Below, piece by piece: positions 27,983-37,203 of a DNA stretch of 60,893 bases. The first letter of the stretch is position 1; every line of letters starts with the position of its first letter. The stretch covers positions 1 to 60,893 of the forward strand of contig CAJXZM010000011.1 of the NCBI GenBank assembly GCA_913063125.1, given 5' to 3'. A program made the translations under genes and the position numbers. The notes beneath the pieces were generated by a model. The model was not told where the DNA came from. It ran no database searches and saw nothing but the letters and a program-made list of their open reading frames with translations. Source of the DNA: an uncultured Gammaproteobacteria bacterium. Lineage in GTDB: Bacteria > Pseudomonadota > Gammaproteobacteria > Pseudomonadales > Ketobacteraceae.

Positions 27983-28153
27983 TCCACCTAATACGAATAG
28001 AAAGAATCTATTCCTGGTAGGAACATAGGAGAAAAACAAGCCGCTATCTACCGTATATCCTGTGCTAGCACTGACACTAACACCTCCATAGATAAGCCTT
28101 ATTCAAGCGGCCAACTATAACAAAATCAACAGCGCTCGTTAACACTTATATGC

Positions 28154-29068
28154 CTATAAATAGTACATTAGCGTCAGCGAATAGCTATTGAGTTCAGCAT
28201 CTCCAAATGCCCCTTGAGTCAGATTTACATCTACTGACCAATGATTATCTATGTCATAGATAATATAAAACCCCACTAATCCGCCGCTATCTCCGGTTGC
28301 TGCAGTTCCATTACCACCCCCTCCATTGCCCCCCCCGCCATTCGATGGTGGAGGTGGGGGCGGAGCACCAACATTCTCACCATCTCCCCCCCCCGACAAC
28401 TGATCATACCAATCCAAACTTATACCCGCGAAAACACCTGATTTATCGGACAAATAAAAGTAGTAATCAGAATTCAACTTTATATTTACATACCGAGAAT
28501 CCCTACTCTCCGAAAGATGCATCTTCGGATCCCCTAAAGCGGCATCTACGTCTTTTTTGTCATCTTGTAGACCTAACAACGCAGTATGTGCCCACAACCC
28601 AAACTCCCACTGATAACTAACATCAATATGAGCGACTGCAGACTTAATCTCGGCATGGGTAAAAAACTCTTGATTTTTACCATGAACAATTTCAATTTCA
28701 TCTTCAATTTGTCGGTATGATACAAAAAACTCCCAATTGCCAAGGGAATAGCCTGCTCCTACGCTTCTTAGAGATGACGTAATCTCAGAATCACCAGAAT
28801 CAACCAGGCCGATATCATCACGCCACTCCCCAACCCCGAACTGCAAAAATGCAGATTCACCTACATCTACCTCCCCTCCAATAGCTCCCCCAGCTAGTCG
28901 ATAATCCAGCTTTATTTTATCGACCTCTGTAACATATTCGTAGCTATCTGCCCCGAGATATAGGTTGCTCGCCTGCACAAAAGAAGAGTACAAAGCGAAT
29001 GTCAGAACACAAAAACAAATTACCAGCCAGTGCTTTTGTTTTTTATAGCGCTTAATCATAACTGTCAC
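28154..29068 (-). CDS. Small outer-membrane beta-barrel with Pro/Gly-rich loop
   Basis: A 304-residue secreted protein. Residues 1-33 form a signal peptide (hydrophobic VICFCVLTFALYSSFVQA, cleavage after QAS). The mature part alternates short hydrophobic-aromatic strands and polar turns, and ends with SLTLMYYL, typical of a barrel. Between two late strands is a flexible insert with a run of six Pro followed by Gly/Asn repeats (residues about 233-258). It is the last gene of the nine-gene redox operon. I suggest an outer-membrane barrel of about 10-12 strands, possibly holding a cytochrome or exposing the insert outside. No named family recognised. Confidence 0.65.
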   Translation of the reverse strand: MTVMIKRYKKQKHWLVICFCVLTFALYSSFVQASNLYLGADSYEYVTEVDKIKLDYRLAGGAIGGEVDVGESAFLQFGVGEWRDDIGLVDSGDSEITSSLRSVGAGYSLGNWEFFVSYRQIEDEIEIVHGKNQEFFTHAEIKSAVAHIDVSYQWEFGLWAHTALLGLQDDKKDVDAALGDPKMHLSESRDSRYVNIKLNSDYYFYLSDKSGVFAGISLDWYDQLSGGGDGENVGAPPPPPPSNGGGGNGGGGNGTAATGDSGGLVGFYIIYDIDNHWSVDVNLTQGAFGDAELNSYSLTLMYYL

Positions 29069-29133
29069 CTATCTCCATTCCAGGAATTTTCAAATACAAT
29101 AGATATTCAAATAAATAAATAGTCATTCGTAAA

Positions 29134-30018
29134 TCACCGTCGATTTCTTCGAGGCCTATCGATACTCGGTGTCGTTCTTCGAGTTCGAGTATTTGGCCTT
29201 GATTTTCGAGATTCTGGCCTTCCACCTTCTTTTAGTTGATCTTCACCAAGCTGTTCTTCTGACGCCTCATCCAATGTCAGCTTCTTCAAAAAAGTTCTAA
29301 TTTTATCTTTACCCATTTTCCCATCAAACAACACAAAACAAGGAACTTGATCAACAACATCACAACGATGGTTTTGTGTATTGAGTATAATCGATGAGCC
29401 CTGCTCCACAACCGAAGACCCTACACAATGATCTATGCTAACCTGTCCTTGGTATACCGATACGATTTCTGAATTCTTAATCATTGGCTTGAGATATTTT
29501 TTACATTGTTTTATTTTATTATATTCATTATCACAACGCTGCCCGTCACAGACTCTCACGACCCATTCGGCACGACCGGCATGCAGTTTTCCACTAGGAG
29601 TGGCCAATGTAAACTTCCCATGGGATTTTGAGGAAATAGTTCCCGAGGTTATTCGAACGCCTCCCCGCACTACGCTTAGATCAATATCTCCTGCATCCAT
29701 GGTAATAGGAAAAGATGCTATATAAAACTCAGTTTCGGGCCTCAAAACAATACGCGTTAGATCATAAAAGTTAACCGTTAACCAACTTCCTTTACCCGTA
29801 ACAAACCTATCACCTGAAAATATTTCTTGTTGAACTTTCAACTTTTTCGTTTCACCATCAATGCTCGTCACGCTAACTTCGCCGATAACTCTAACAGCCG
29901 ACCCGACTGATTTTTCTTTTGAAATCACCTCCCCTGAAACAGCAAACAATGTAAACACCCAGAACAAAAACACTAAGGTTCCAGACGAATTAGAAACATA
30001 GTCACGTCGAATCATCAT
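29134..30018 (-). CDS. FecR-domain periplasmic protein with Arg-rich tail
   Basis: A 294-residue protein. An N-terminal hydrophobic segment (residues 13-30) is a signal peptide or anchor. Residues 40-170 form a FecR-type domain: GDRFVTGKGSWLTVNFYD and LRPETEFYI are typical, and LATPSGKLHAGRAEW continues it. Several Cys (near residues 157-170 and 196-228) could make disulfides. The last 30 residues are strongly basic and Pro-rich (RPESRKSRPNTRTRR and on). The start ATG overlaps the decahaem stop in ATGA. FecR domains often act as periplasmic assembly or sensing modules; here a structural role in binding the acidic cytochromes is plausible. Confidence 0.72.
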   Translation of the reverse strand: MMIRRDYVSNSSGTLVFLFWVFTLFAVSGEVISKEKSVGSAVRVIGEVSVTSIDGETKKLKVQQEIFSGDRFVTGKGSWLTVNFYDLTRIVLRPETEFYIASFPITMDAGDIDLSVVRGGVRITSGTISSKSHGKFTLATPSGKLHAGRAEWVVRVCDGQRCDNEYNKIKQCKKYLKPMIKNSEIVSVYQGQVSIDHCVGSSVVEQGSSIILNTQNHRCDVVDQVPCFVLFDGKMGKDKIRTFLKKLTLDEASEEQLGEDQLKEGGRPESRKSRPNTRTRRTTPSIDRPRRNRR

Positions 30019-32330
30019 GGTGACTCCCTAGAGAATTCATCAGCCATTTTGTCAACAGATTGACCTTGCTTTTCTGCATGGTACTGGTGACAGGTAAGGC
30101 AATTTGAGGGGGCTCTACCCTGTTGATGGCATTGCGTACAAGTTGATCGCTTCATTGATAAAAAGCTTGTTTCAATCATGTTTTTTGTAGCTATATTATC
30201 TGCTATCTCTTCTATATCCTGAGAATCCTCAGGAGGGATTTCGTTTAATATATGGCAACTCGCACAACCATCATCAGTCATCAAACTAAAATGGGACACG
30301 TGAGAAAAACGATTAAAGTCTGTTGTTATATCCTCTGGTGTAAAGCTTTGCCAATGCACAGATTGACTCTTGCGATCATTATCCACTGTTGCTAAAGAGT
30401 GGCATTTTATACAGCCTCCCACCGATTCCTCGCCACTTAACGATTCGAATATTTCATTATGAACAGTTTCATCCCGACCAAAAGTCACCTCCAGCCAGGT
30501 TGCTAAAAAAGGATCTGCATGATCAACTGGACGGTATCGTATATTACTCCCATCCCGGTACCAACCTCCGCTTCTTGCCCAATCCTCACTGTTTTTTGCA
30601 TTGATATCGGATCTATTACTAGCAACTGACTCATCATCTAGTATCTCATCATCTAGTATCTCATCATCTAGTATCTCATCATCTAGTATCTCATCATCTA
30701 GTATCCCATCATCTAGTATCTCATCATCTAGTATCTCATCATCAAATATCTCATCATCTAATATCTCATCATCTAATATCTCATCATCTAATATCTCATC
30801 ATCTAATATCCCATCATCTAACATATCTTCTTCATCACCACTGTCGGTGACAAGACCTCCAGCTTCTACATTATTTTTCTCTAAGTAGCCAAGCGTATTC
30901 GAGATATCATGTGTTGGTATCACCCTATTATTTTTTCGAAAACTCAAAACCTCATCAGCTAAGTGAGGAAACCATTCTTTCTGATTATTAATTAGAGTAT
31001 CTCTAGGTAGTGAAGATATTAGTCGATTTAATGTTGGTTGATCCAAGGTGTTATCAAAAGCAACCGCAAGACGATTATATAACACGGAGGCCCCACCACT
31101 TTGAATATCATAAAAAAGCTCCTTAATATTCCAAGCAAGACGGGCAACCGTAGCAATATCGTGTGTGCTTGCCTCACTCAAATCATATAAAATAACATCA
31201 TCGGGTAATATTCCCTCGCTCCCACCCGGCAACCCTGTATGACTGGGTGCTCCTGCAACATTCGCATTCGAACCATATTGCAGCAATAGGTTCATAATAG
31301 GGGTAACATCACCTTCCGCCCATTTCGGCCAATCTCCAATAGAGAATCCTGCTGCGGTGATTGTAGCAACATCTAACTCTGGAATGGCAAACACTGCCAA
31401 TCCTTTAGCACTGCCTCTACTACGACCTAACAATTGATCTAAATGGCACCCACTGCAAGTATCCTCAAAATCATTGGATAACATCCATTCTCCCGTTTGA
31501 TCGGATTCATGACACTGTTTGCAGCCCTCTGGTGCGACATCAATATACTCCTCCTCGTAGAAATAGTTTTCTAAATGAGCCCCGTGATTAAATTTTATTT
31601 GCGTGGGTTTATCGTTTGGATAATTACTGTATTCTGGGTGGGATTCTTCAATAACATCAAACTTTTTTTGGTGACACGTATGGCAACGCCGAGCATCAAA
31701 ATTATTAATAGCATGAAATTTACCTTTATGTTCACGATGACAAGATGAACAGCTAGTAGACTCTTTGGTAGGCATACGTATTTCATTTAATTCGCTTGCT
31801 AAATTAATTTTCCAACCCACATCCGCTGAAACTGATTGCTGATGAATAATCACATCATAATCAATAGTAGAAAAATTATTGTAATGTGTAGAATGCGCCT
31901 CAAAAGCATTTTCTCCCAATTCATGACACGCTAAGCACCGCTGATCATCATTATTACTATTCAATGTCAATGCCTTGTGCAACCAGTGATAAATAGGTTC
32001 TCCGGCAGCCGCATGGCAATCCTGGCACCCCGCCACCTCACCATGGCTAATACTTAACGCTCCCGGTGAAAGCATCGGTAACAAATTCTTTGCAGAAAAG
32101 ACAACAACCAATCCGCCAACGAATAGGGCTAGTAATCCTATAGCAACAATTCGTTTTTTTGACCTAACCGATCTAATAGGTGCGCAAGGCTCATCGACAC
32201 AAGGGCATCGCCCCTTTTTGTCAGGCCCCTGTTCGCACTCACCACCCTCTCGCCCACACAACCAAGGTTGGTTCGGTCGTACATACCTACTTTTTCTATG
32301 ACCGAATTCTTGGATGGGAGCGTCTTTCAT
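30015..32330 (-). CDS. Membrane-anchored decahaem c-type cytochrome with acidic repeat
   Basis: A 771-residue protein with ten CxxCH haem sites: six in the first half (CQDCH, CLACH, CSSCH, CHTCH, CKQCH, CSGCH) and four at the end (CIKCH, CASCH, CTQCH, CLTCH). Before them is a short cytoplasmic domain with five Cys (residues 25, 32, 42, 44, 49), then one membrane helix (about 61-80). The segment KPTQIKFNHGAHL is typical of periplasmic multihaem c3-like proteins. Residues about 502-567 are (ILDDE)n encoded by a 15-bp tandem repeat. I start at the ATG at 32330, which overlaps the cytochrome b stop (ATGA); the open frame goes on to 32435. Role: periplasmic electron wire in the cluster. Confidence 0.88.
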   Translation of the reverse strand: MKDAPIQEFGHRKSRYVRPNQPWLCGREGGECEQGPDKKGRCPCVDEPCAPIRSVRSKKRIVAIGLLALFVGGLVVVFSAKNLLPMLSPGALSISHGEVAGCQDCHAAAGEPIYHWLHKALTLNSNNDDQRCLACHELGENAFEAHSTHYNNFSTIDYDVIIHQQSVSADVGWKINLASELNEIRMPTKESTSCSSCHREHKGKFHAINNFDARRCHTCHQKKFDVIEESHPEYSNYPNDKPTQIKFNHGAHLENYFYEEEYIDVAPEGCKQCHESDQTGEWMLSNDFEDTCSGCHLDQLLGRSRGSAKGLAVFAIPELDVATITAAGFSIGDWPKWAEGDVTPIMNLLLQYGSNANVAGAPSHTGLPGGSEGILPDDVILYDLSEASTHDIATVARLAWNIKELFYDIQSGGASVLYNRLAVAFDNTLDQPTLNRLISSLPRDTLINNQKEWFPHLADEVLSFRKNNRVIPTHDISNTLGYLEKNNVEAGGLVTDSGDEEDMLDDGILDDEILDDEILDDEILDDEIFDDEILDDEILDDGILDDEILDDEILDDEILDDEILDDESVASNRSDINAKNSEDWARSGGWYRDGSNIRYRPVDHADPFLATWLEVTFGRDETVHNEIFESLSGEESVGGCIKCHSLATVDNDRKSQSVHWQSFTPEDITTDFNRFSHVSHFSLMTDDGCASCHILNEIPPEDSQDIEEIADNIATKNMIETSFLSMKRSTCTQCHQQGRAPSNCLTCHQYHAEKQGQSVDKMADEFSRESP
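30631..30825 (-). repeat. 15-bp in-frame tandem repeat (minisatellite)
   Basis: Twelve 15-base units from 30631 to 30810 (plus-strand unit TCATCATCTAGTATC or its variant TCATCATCTAATATC) plus a diverged thirteenth to 30825. It encodes ILDDE repeated, with rare G or F substitutions. Units carrying GTATC cluster at the low-coordinate side (30631-30735) and units carrying AATATC at the other (30736-30810), pointing to two separate expansions. Copy number probably varies between strains. Confidence 0.95.
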
Positions 32331-33145
32331 GCAGCGCCCCGAAAAGCATACACCAAGACAATATGCAAAAGAGTCACTAAAAATAGAATCATCGCCATAG
32401 GAAAATGGAACATCCCCCAATACTTCAAAATACATTGGATAGCAAAGTGGGTATCCAATGTATTTTTCCTATGCAACATATTGTCCAACTCTAGCGCGTA
32501 TTCTGCCTCCGTTTTATTTAGGTAGCGTAATTGTTTATTCAAGCCATCTTTTACCCGCAAGAAGCCATAGTTAGACCCTAACAAATGCGTAAAGAAAAAA
32601 TGGTGCCGACCAAAAAAACCCGTTAAATTTGAAAAGTAGTAGTCCGACAGCGTCGTTGAACCTGATTTCTCTACAGATTCTACAATTACCGCCTCAACAT
32701 CACGCCGAAGCTTCGCTAAATGCAGTGGAATTCTTTCAAAAATAATTTCTTCATCCAAGTAAGACAGTCGGCGAGCAAAAACCCTATTAATAAAGACCCC
32801 TAGAACACCACTGAACATAACGATCAAGTAAAAAATTGTAATAGAGATTTCAACAATACCGTCAGGAAACGAATATTCGATATGTTTCAGATATACAAGA
32901 AATAAAAATATACCACTATAATAGTGCCACTGTGCCCATTGAGAACCCGAACCAAGAGCAATGACTGCCAACTTCTTTTTTACATAAAAAGACACCAGCA
33001 TGGCCATCAAAAACACCATAAACCAACCGGAATAGTATTGTTGCACTTGAATAGACAAATCGATTATTTCAAATATTGTGATGGCAACAAAACCACACAC
33101 TAATACCGCAATAGTATTTCGGATACGGCGATAACCAAAATTCAT
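32327..33145 (-). CDS. Membrane cytochrome b-like subunit
   Basis: A 272-residue integral membrane protein. Hydrophobic helices are near residues 11-30, 42-62, 74-92, 98-120, and 240-265. Conserved-looking His residues occur in WHYYSG (near 79), YLKH (near 87), FHFP and LLHIVL (near 244-262), well placed to hold b haems in a four-helix core, as in NarI or ferric-reductase-like subunits. A soluble loop separates helices four and five. It is directly abutted by the ferredoxin fusion upstream (stop and start adjacent) and overlaps the decahaem gene, so all three are likely made together. Role inferred: quinone or ferredoxin to c-haem transfer across the inner membrane. Confidence 0.72.
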   Translation of the reverse strand: MNFGYRRIRNTIAVLVCGFVAITIFEIIDLSIQVQQYYSGWFMVFLMAMLVSFYVKKKLAVIALGSGSQWAQWHYYSGIFLFLVYLKHIEYSFPDGIVEISITIFYLIVMFSGVLGVFINRVFARRLSYLDEEIIFERIPLHLAKLRRDVEAVIVESVEKSGSTTLSDYYFSNLTGFFGRHHFFFTHLLGSNYGFLRVKDGLNKQLRYLNKTEAEYALELDNMLHRKNTLDTHFAIQCILKYWGMFHFPMAMILFLVTLLHIVLVYAFRGAA

Positions 33146-34867
33146 TTATCGATCTACCCAATGAGATAGGCTTGATATATCTTTAAGATCAATACGAGTC
33201 AATGCATCATGAGAACAAGCTCTCTCGCATGCCGGCTTCCCGGTTGTTTCAGCGCAGAGATCACACTTACTGGCTTTAACAATAGCCTTTCCATTGGGGT
33301 CGCAATACACCTTCCCACTCTCATCTCTAATTTCCACCATTCTGATATTATCATAAGGGCAGTTATTCGCGCAGGTAGAGCATCCTATACAAGTATCGTC
33401 ATTGATTTTTACCACGCCATCGGGTGATCTATGAATCGCCCCAGTAGGACATCCAATCATGCACACAGGGTCTTCACAATGCATACAGGCATTGGCTATC
33501 ATATAACGGCCAAAACTTTTACCATGCCGATTAAAGCGAGGATTATTATCATGCGCATCAGCGCACGCTGATACACAGTCATCACAACGGACACATCGTT
33601 CCAAATCAATCACCATCGATTTGGAACCATTAATAAGCCGATTTTCAACCAAAAACTCCGTTAGTTTTCTATCAATAGGTTTGACCTTTGACTGACTACT
33701 AATGGAAATATTATTTTTTAGCGCATCCTGCAAGGATTGCTTAACTCCCTGCGAAGCACTTTCGCTAAATATATTTATTTCCAACCACGATGTCGGTATC
33801 CTTATAACATCGGTATACCCCAATGCTCGAATACTACAATTCAGAGCCGCGCCTTTTCCATTTTTCCAAGTTTCATAGATTTCCTCCAGCCCAAACATAT
33901 CACCACGACTCAAATAGCCCATCGTGTAATGCCCAAAATTGATATAACGGCTAATCCTACCAAAACCGTTTCTCACCAAAAGTAAGCCGTCTGGATAATC
34001 CCCTTCCAGCGCTATCACTGGCTCCGATTGAATAACTTTATTGTAGTCCTCTTCTGTTTTTGCCTGTTTACTAACAGATTTAAATTCCTTCTGCCATTCG
34101 AATTCACCATGAACTTCAAATAGCGCTAATGTCGCTAGTTCATGTATTTTATTCGCGGGTAGCTTGGAAAACAGGGGTAAAGAAAGCAAATGGTAATAAA
34201 GCCCTCTTTCTCTATACAGATGGTCAATATATTCCCTAAACCCCTCTTCTCTCTTTCTAATATCTCGCAATCCCTGCCATCGTATTTCCAACAATTCCAC
34301 ATTATCCAAGGCAACGATGGTATTTGTCATTTCACTGCGACCTAACACCGCAGATTCACCAAAAATATCCCCCGTAACCAATCGTGATATCGTTGCATCA
34401 CCTCTATCTATCATATCCGATATATTATTAACTATTGGGTAAGACAATGGTGCGTTTTTTGTGATTTCGCCGACACGCCGACGTACTTCAGGCAAGTGAC
34501 TCCGTCGTAACCAACCCCACAACACGCTGAGCGTTGACGGCATATCACTGACAGTAGGTTTTATAAAATCAAGGTGACTATCTGAGGGAGACAGCATAGC
34601 TACCTCCCCAGACAATAACAAAAATGCCGAATTGACATATTCCCCCGCTCTAATGACAACCTGGTTTTTATCGAACGTTCTAATACGACAATCATTGCGA
34701 ATTATCCCCGTCAGCTTCAACGTATCCGGAAAATTATTGCGACTCATCGAACAAAAATGCGGTGCAGACAGTACCTTTACAACACTTTCAGCACTCATAG
34801 TACTATCAAAGGGTTGGTCCCAGCGCTGAGGTCGATTAATTACACTGCTATGCAAATTATCGTTCAC
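33146..34867 (-). CDS. Tandem cyclic-nucleotide-binding domains fused to four-cluster ferredoxin
   Basis: A 573-residue cytoplasmic protein (no signal peptide). Residues about 45-215 form one cNMP-binding (CRP-like) domain, with SAFLLLSGEVAML and GDIFGESAVLG. A second, more diverged domain follows at about 230-370 (SRGDMFGLEEIYE). The C-terminal 180 residues carry four [4Fe-4S] Cys sets in the DmsB/NrfC pattern: CVRCDDCVSAC, CMHCEDPVCMIGC, CIGCSTCANNC and CDLCAETTGKPAC. Thus a ligand-sensing input is joined to an electron-carrier module. It lies between the c554-like and cytochrome b genes with 15- and 0-base spaces. Whether cAMP, c-di-GMP or another ligand binds is unknown. Confidence 0.88.
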   Translation of the reverse strand: MNDNLHSSVINRPQRWDQPFDSTMSAESVVKVLSAPHFCSMSRNNFPDTLKLTGIIRNDCRIRTFDKNQVVIRAGEYVNSAFLLLSGEVAMLSPSDSHLDFIKPTVSDMPSTLSVLWGWLRRSHLPEVRRRVGEITKNAPLSYPIVNNISDMIDRGDATISRLVTGDIFGESAVLGRSEMTNTIVALDNVELLEIRWQGLRDIRKREEGFREYIDHLYRERGLYYHLLSLPLFSKLPANKIHELATLALFEVHGEFEWQKEFKSVSKQAKTEEDYNKVIQSEPVIALEGDYPDGLLLVRNGFGRISRYINFGHYTMGYLSRGDMFGLEEIYETWKNGKGAALNCSIRALGYTDVIRIPTSWLEINIFSESASQGVKQSLQDALKNNISISSQSKVKPIDRKLTEFLVENRLINGSKSMVIDLERCVRCDDCVSACADAHDNNPRFNRHGKSFGRYMIANACMHCEDPVCMIGCPTGAIHRSPDGVVKINDDTCIGCSTCANNCPYDNIRMVEIRDESGKVYCDPNGKAIVKASKCDLCAETTGKPACERACSHDALTRIDLKDISSLSHWVDR

Positions 34868-34882
34868 AATACAATATTCCCG

Positions 34883-35893
34883 TTATTCCCCAAACACCTT
34901 CCCCTTATATTTATCAGGCGACGGCAAAGCACCATCCACACCAGGAAATTCACTTCCATCGTATTTTCCAGCAAAAACTGATGCTTGTTTTGATATTTTA
35001 TCAGCGGCACTTACCAGCGCCGACTCATTGTTGAGAGTGACTTTTACTTTTGACGCAATACCGATGATGTTGGTTAACTCTCCATTGTTCACGGATTTAT
35101 CAATTTTCTTCAAAAATGCCAATGCTCGCTTCGCTCTCTTGGCCATTGCTAAAGCATACTTTTCTTTTACGGTTGCCTTAGCCACACCACGCAAAGCATA
35201 TTCTAGGTCTAACATTTTACCTACGATATAGAACATTCTCCGACGATTCTTACTCGCTTCCGTATTATCATCGCTATACCAAAGATTATGCCTTACCTCA
35301 CCCTGGGTCCAACGAATCAATTCAAATTTGCTACCCGCAGTATGTCCACCTACGTTAACCAACTTTTCATTCGGAACGGTATGACAGCTGTAACAGTTCT
35401 CAGCGAGTGAATAAAGATTATTAGGGCGAATCATTCCTGCTGCATCTGATTCTTTATACCGTTTCACTTTATGTTCAGGCACTTCGTTTTCTGCTTTTAT
35501 ATCTTTACCACCAAAATCACTATGCACATCAATCCATTCGGATCCCGCGCTATGACATGATTCACAGGATATTCCTGAAATGGGTTTTTCTTTTCCCTTT
35601 TTAGTTGCCACCGTAAAATGACACGTCAAACAGTCACTTTCTGATTTAATCCGCTTTATACCCATCTTATCTGCAATCTCTCGAGCTTCATCACTCCGGG
35701 GCATTTCAGAAAAGGTTTTAGAATGGTGCGTTTGTTTCCAGGCTTTAACCGTTTCTTTATGACACTCACCACATGCATCCACCCCTTTCACTTTATTTGG
35801 GTCTAGGCGTAGATCACTGGCTTGCGGCGCCGATGAAAAACAAAGAACACTTAGAACAATCAACCATCCATTGATAAAATATTTACCCAACAT
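34883..35893 (-). CDS. Tetrahaem cytochrome c554-like protein
   Basis: A 336-residue periplasmic cytochrome. The ATG at 35893 has a good ribosome site (GAGAGGG) and begins a clear signal peptide (GKYFINGWLIVLSVLCF, cleavage after QAS); the open frame extends to 35932 without one. Four CxxCH sites: CGECH, CLTCH, CESCH and CYSCH, with the WKQTHHSKTF segment after the first giving distal His ligands, as in the cytochrome c554 family of nitrifiers and in many multihaem oxidoreductases. The C-terminal third is helical with no haem. No catalytic CxxCK site. Probably a carrier between membrane and outer components. Confidence 0.87.
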   Translation of the reverse strand: MLGKYFINGWLIVLSVLCFSSAPQASDLRLDPNKVKGVDACGECHKETVKAWKQTHHSKTFSEMPRSDEAREIADKMGIKRIKSESDCLTCHFTVATKKGKEKPISGISCESCHSAGSEWIDVHSDFGGKDIKAENEVPEHKVKRYKESDAAGMIRPNNLYSLAENCYSCHTVPNEKLVNVGGHTAGSKFELIRWTQGEVRHNLWYSDDNTEASKNRRRMFYIVGKMLDLEYALRGVAKATVKEKYALAMAKRAKRALAFLKKIDKSVNNGELTNIIGIASKVKVTLNNESALVSAADKISKQASVFAGKYDGSEFPGVDGALPSPDKYKGKVFGE

Positions 35894-35931
35894 AAAACCC
35901 TCTCTACCTTTACATTTGTATGCCAATAACA

Positions 35932-37188
35932 TTATGCATTAAGCCGTAATTTACTTTTTGGAACAGCGATACAGGTTAAACAAGAACCTTTTTCAACATC
36001 AGAATCTGGGTCTTCGATATAGCCAATTTCACCTTCAATCACTGCCGTCAAACATGTTCCACAACTACCCGCCCTGCATCCACTTTCAATTTGAATACCT
36101 GCAGCCTCTGCCGCTTCTAGCAACGTACCTGAAGCCGAAGACCATAAAATTGTTTTATCTGATAAGCTAAATGTCACAGGTATTGTTGTTTCTTCTTTTT
36201 CCGGTAGCACTTCAGGTTTTGCAACACCCCGCTTAATGCCTGCAGGCCCAAAAGACTCAAAGTGAATCCTAGCCTCACTAACACCTTGTTGATGCAACCC
36301 TGAGACCATCGAATCCATCATTGCTCCAGGGCCACAGATGTAAAAATCAGCAGCTATCGGGGCTCCTAACTGAAAAATGGATTCACAGGAGATATGGCCA
36401 TGATTCTCTGACCCAGGCGCCCGAACCCCAAGCGCCCCTGGAGCACTAAAAAAATAGTGGAGATGAAAATTATTGTGTTTAATACTCATCTGTTTTAAAT
36501 GTTCAGACATAATCAACTGTTCAACACTTTTCACTCCATAGAACAGCCACACGTCTCGTTTGCTACCCATCCGATCCAATGTATTGATCATGGATAGCAT
36601 CGGTGTTACTCCAACCCCTCCCGCCACCAATACAAGCGGGGTCTTTTCTGTCATATCTAACCAAAACTTTCCTGTAGGAGCTTTAACATCCAATATATCC
36701 CCTTCTTCTAATGCCTGATGAAAATAACATGATGAAATACCATCTGTAGCCTCAGGAACCGATTCAGGAGAAAGCTGTTTCCTTACCGTCACCCTGTAGT
36801 ACTCCCTTTTCTCACCACTATCAGATAATGAATAACACCGAACCACTGGCTTGCTAATACCTGGAATTTTGAGCCTAAATGTTAAATATTGGCCGGGGAA
36901 GAATCGGGGTAACTTTTTCCCATCGTGAGGAACAAGGTAAAATGACTTAATGTGAGGATTTTCACTGGCAATTGACTTTATTTTAAATTTTCGCCACCCT
37001 GACCATGCCCATTCAGAATCATTCGTTTTTGTATTTTGCACGATGATATTGTCAATTTTCTTCTTTAACAATGCCTTTTCTAATTCGAAAATATGATTCT
37101 TTCTACGGACACGGCTAACCTGCTCATAACCGAATACCAGTAGCTGAACGACAACCAGCGAAAGAATAATAATGCCTAAGTAATACAA
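35932..37188 (-). CDS. Membrane-anchored FAD/NAD(P)H reductase with [2Fe-2S] domain
   Basis: A 418-residue protein: one N-terminal membrane helix (residues 2-20), a linker, an FAD-binding domain of the ferredoxin-NADP reductase type with RCYSLSDSG near residue 120, an NAD(P) domain with LVLVAGGVGVTPMLSM near residue 190, and a C-terminal plant-type [2Fe-2S] ferredoxin with CRAGSCGTC and a distal Cys near the end. This architecture (as in HCR or phenol-hydroxylase reductases) moves electrons between NAD(P)H and a one-electron carrier. In the cluster it would connect the cytoplasmic NAD(P)H pool to the haem chain. It is 15 bases after the barrel gene. Confidence 0.9.
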   Translation of the reverse strand: MYYLGIIILSLVVVQLLVFGYEQVSRVRRKNHIFELEKALLKKKIDNIIVQNTKTNDSEWAWSGWRKFKIKSIASENPHIKSFYLVPHDGKKLPRFFPGQYLTFRLKIPGISKPVVRCYSLSDSGEKREYYRVTVRKQLSPESVPEATDGISSCYFHQALEEGDILDVKAPTGKFWLDMTEKTPLVLVAGGVGVTPMLSMINTLDRMGSKRDVWLFYGVKSVEQLIMSEHLKQMSIKHNNFHLHYFFSAPGALGVRAPGSENHGHISCESIFQLGAPIAADFYICGPGAMMDSMVSGLHQQGVSEARIHFESFGPAGIKRGVAKPEVLPEKEETTIPVTFSLSDKTILWSSASGTLLEAAEAAGIQIESGCRAGSCGTCLTAVIEGEIGYIEDPDSDVEKGSCLTCIAVPKSKLRLNA

Positions 37189-37203
37189 ACCTTCCCCCTT
37201 GCG

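Noticed and set aside
30631..30825. CRISPR-like array
   Set aside because: Units are 15 bases, contiguous, without spacers, and in frame with a protein.
30601..30888. Plus-strand Ser-rich frame over the repeat
   Set aside because: It is the antisense reading of the ILDDE repeat; no ribosome site, and the haem-coding strand is clearly the real one.
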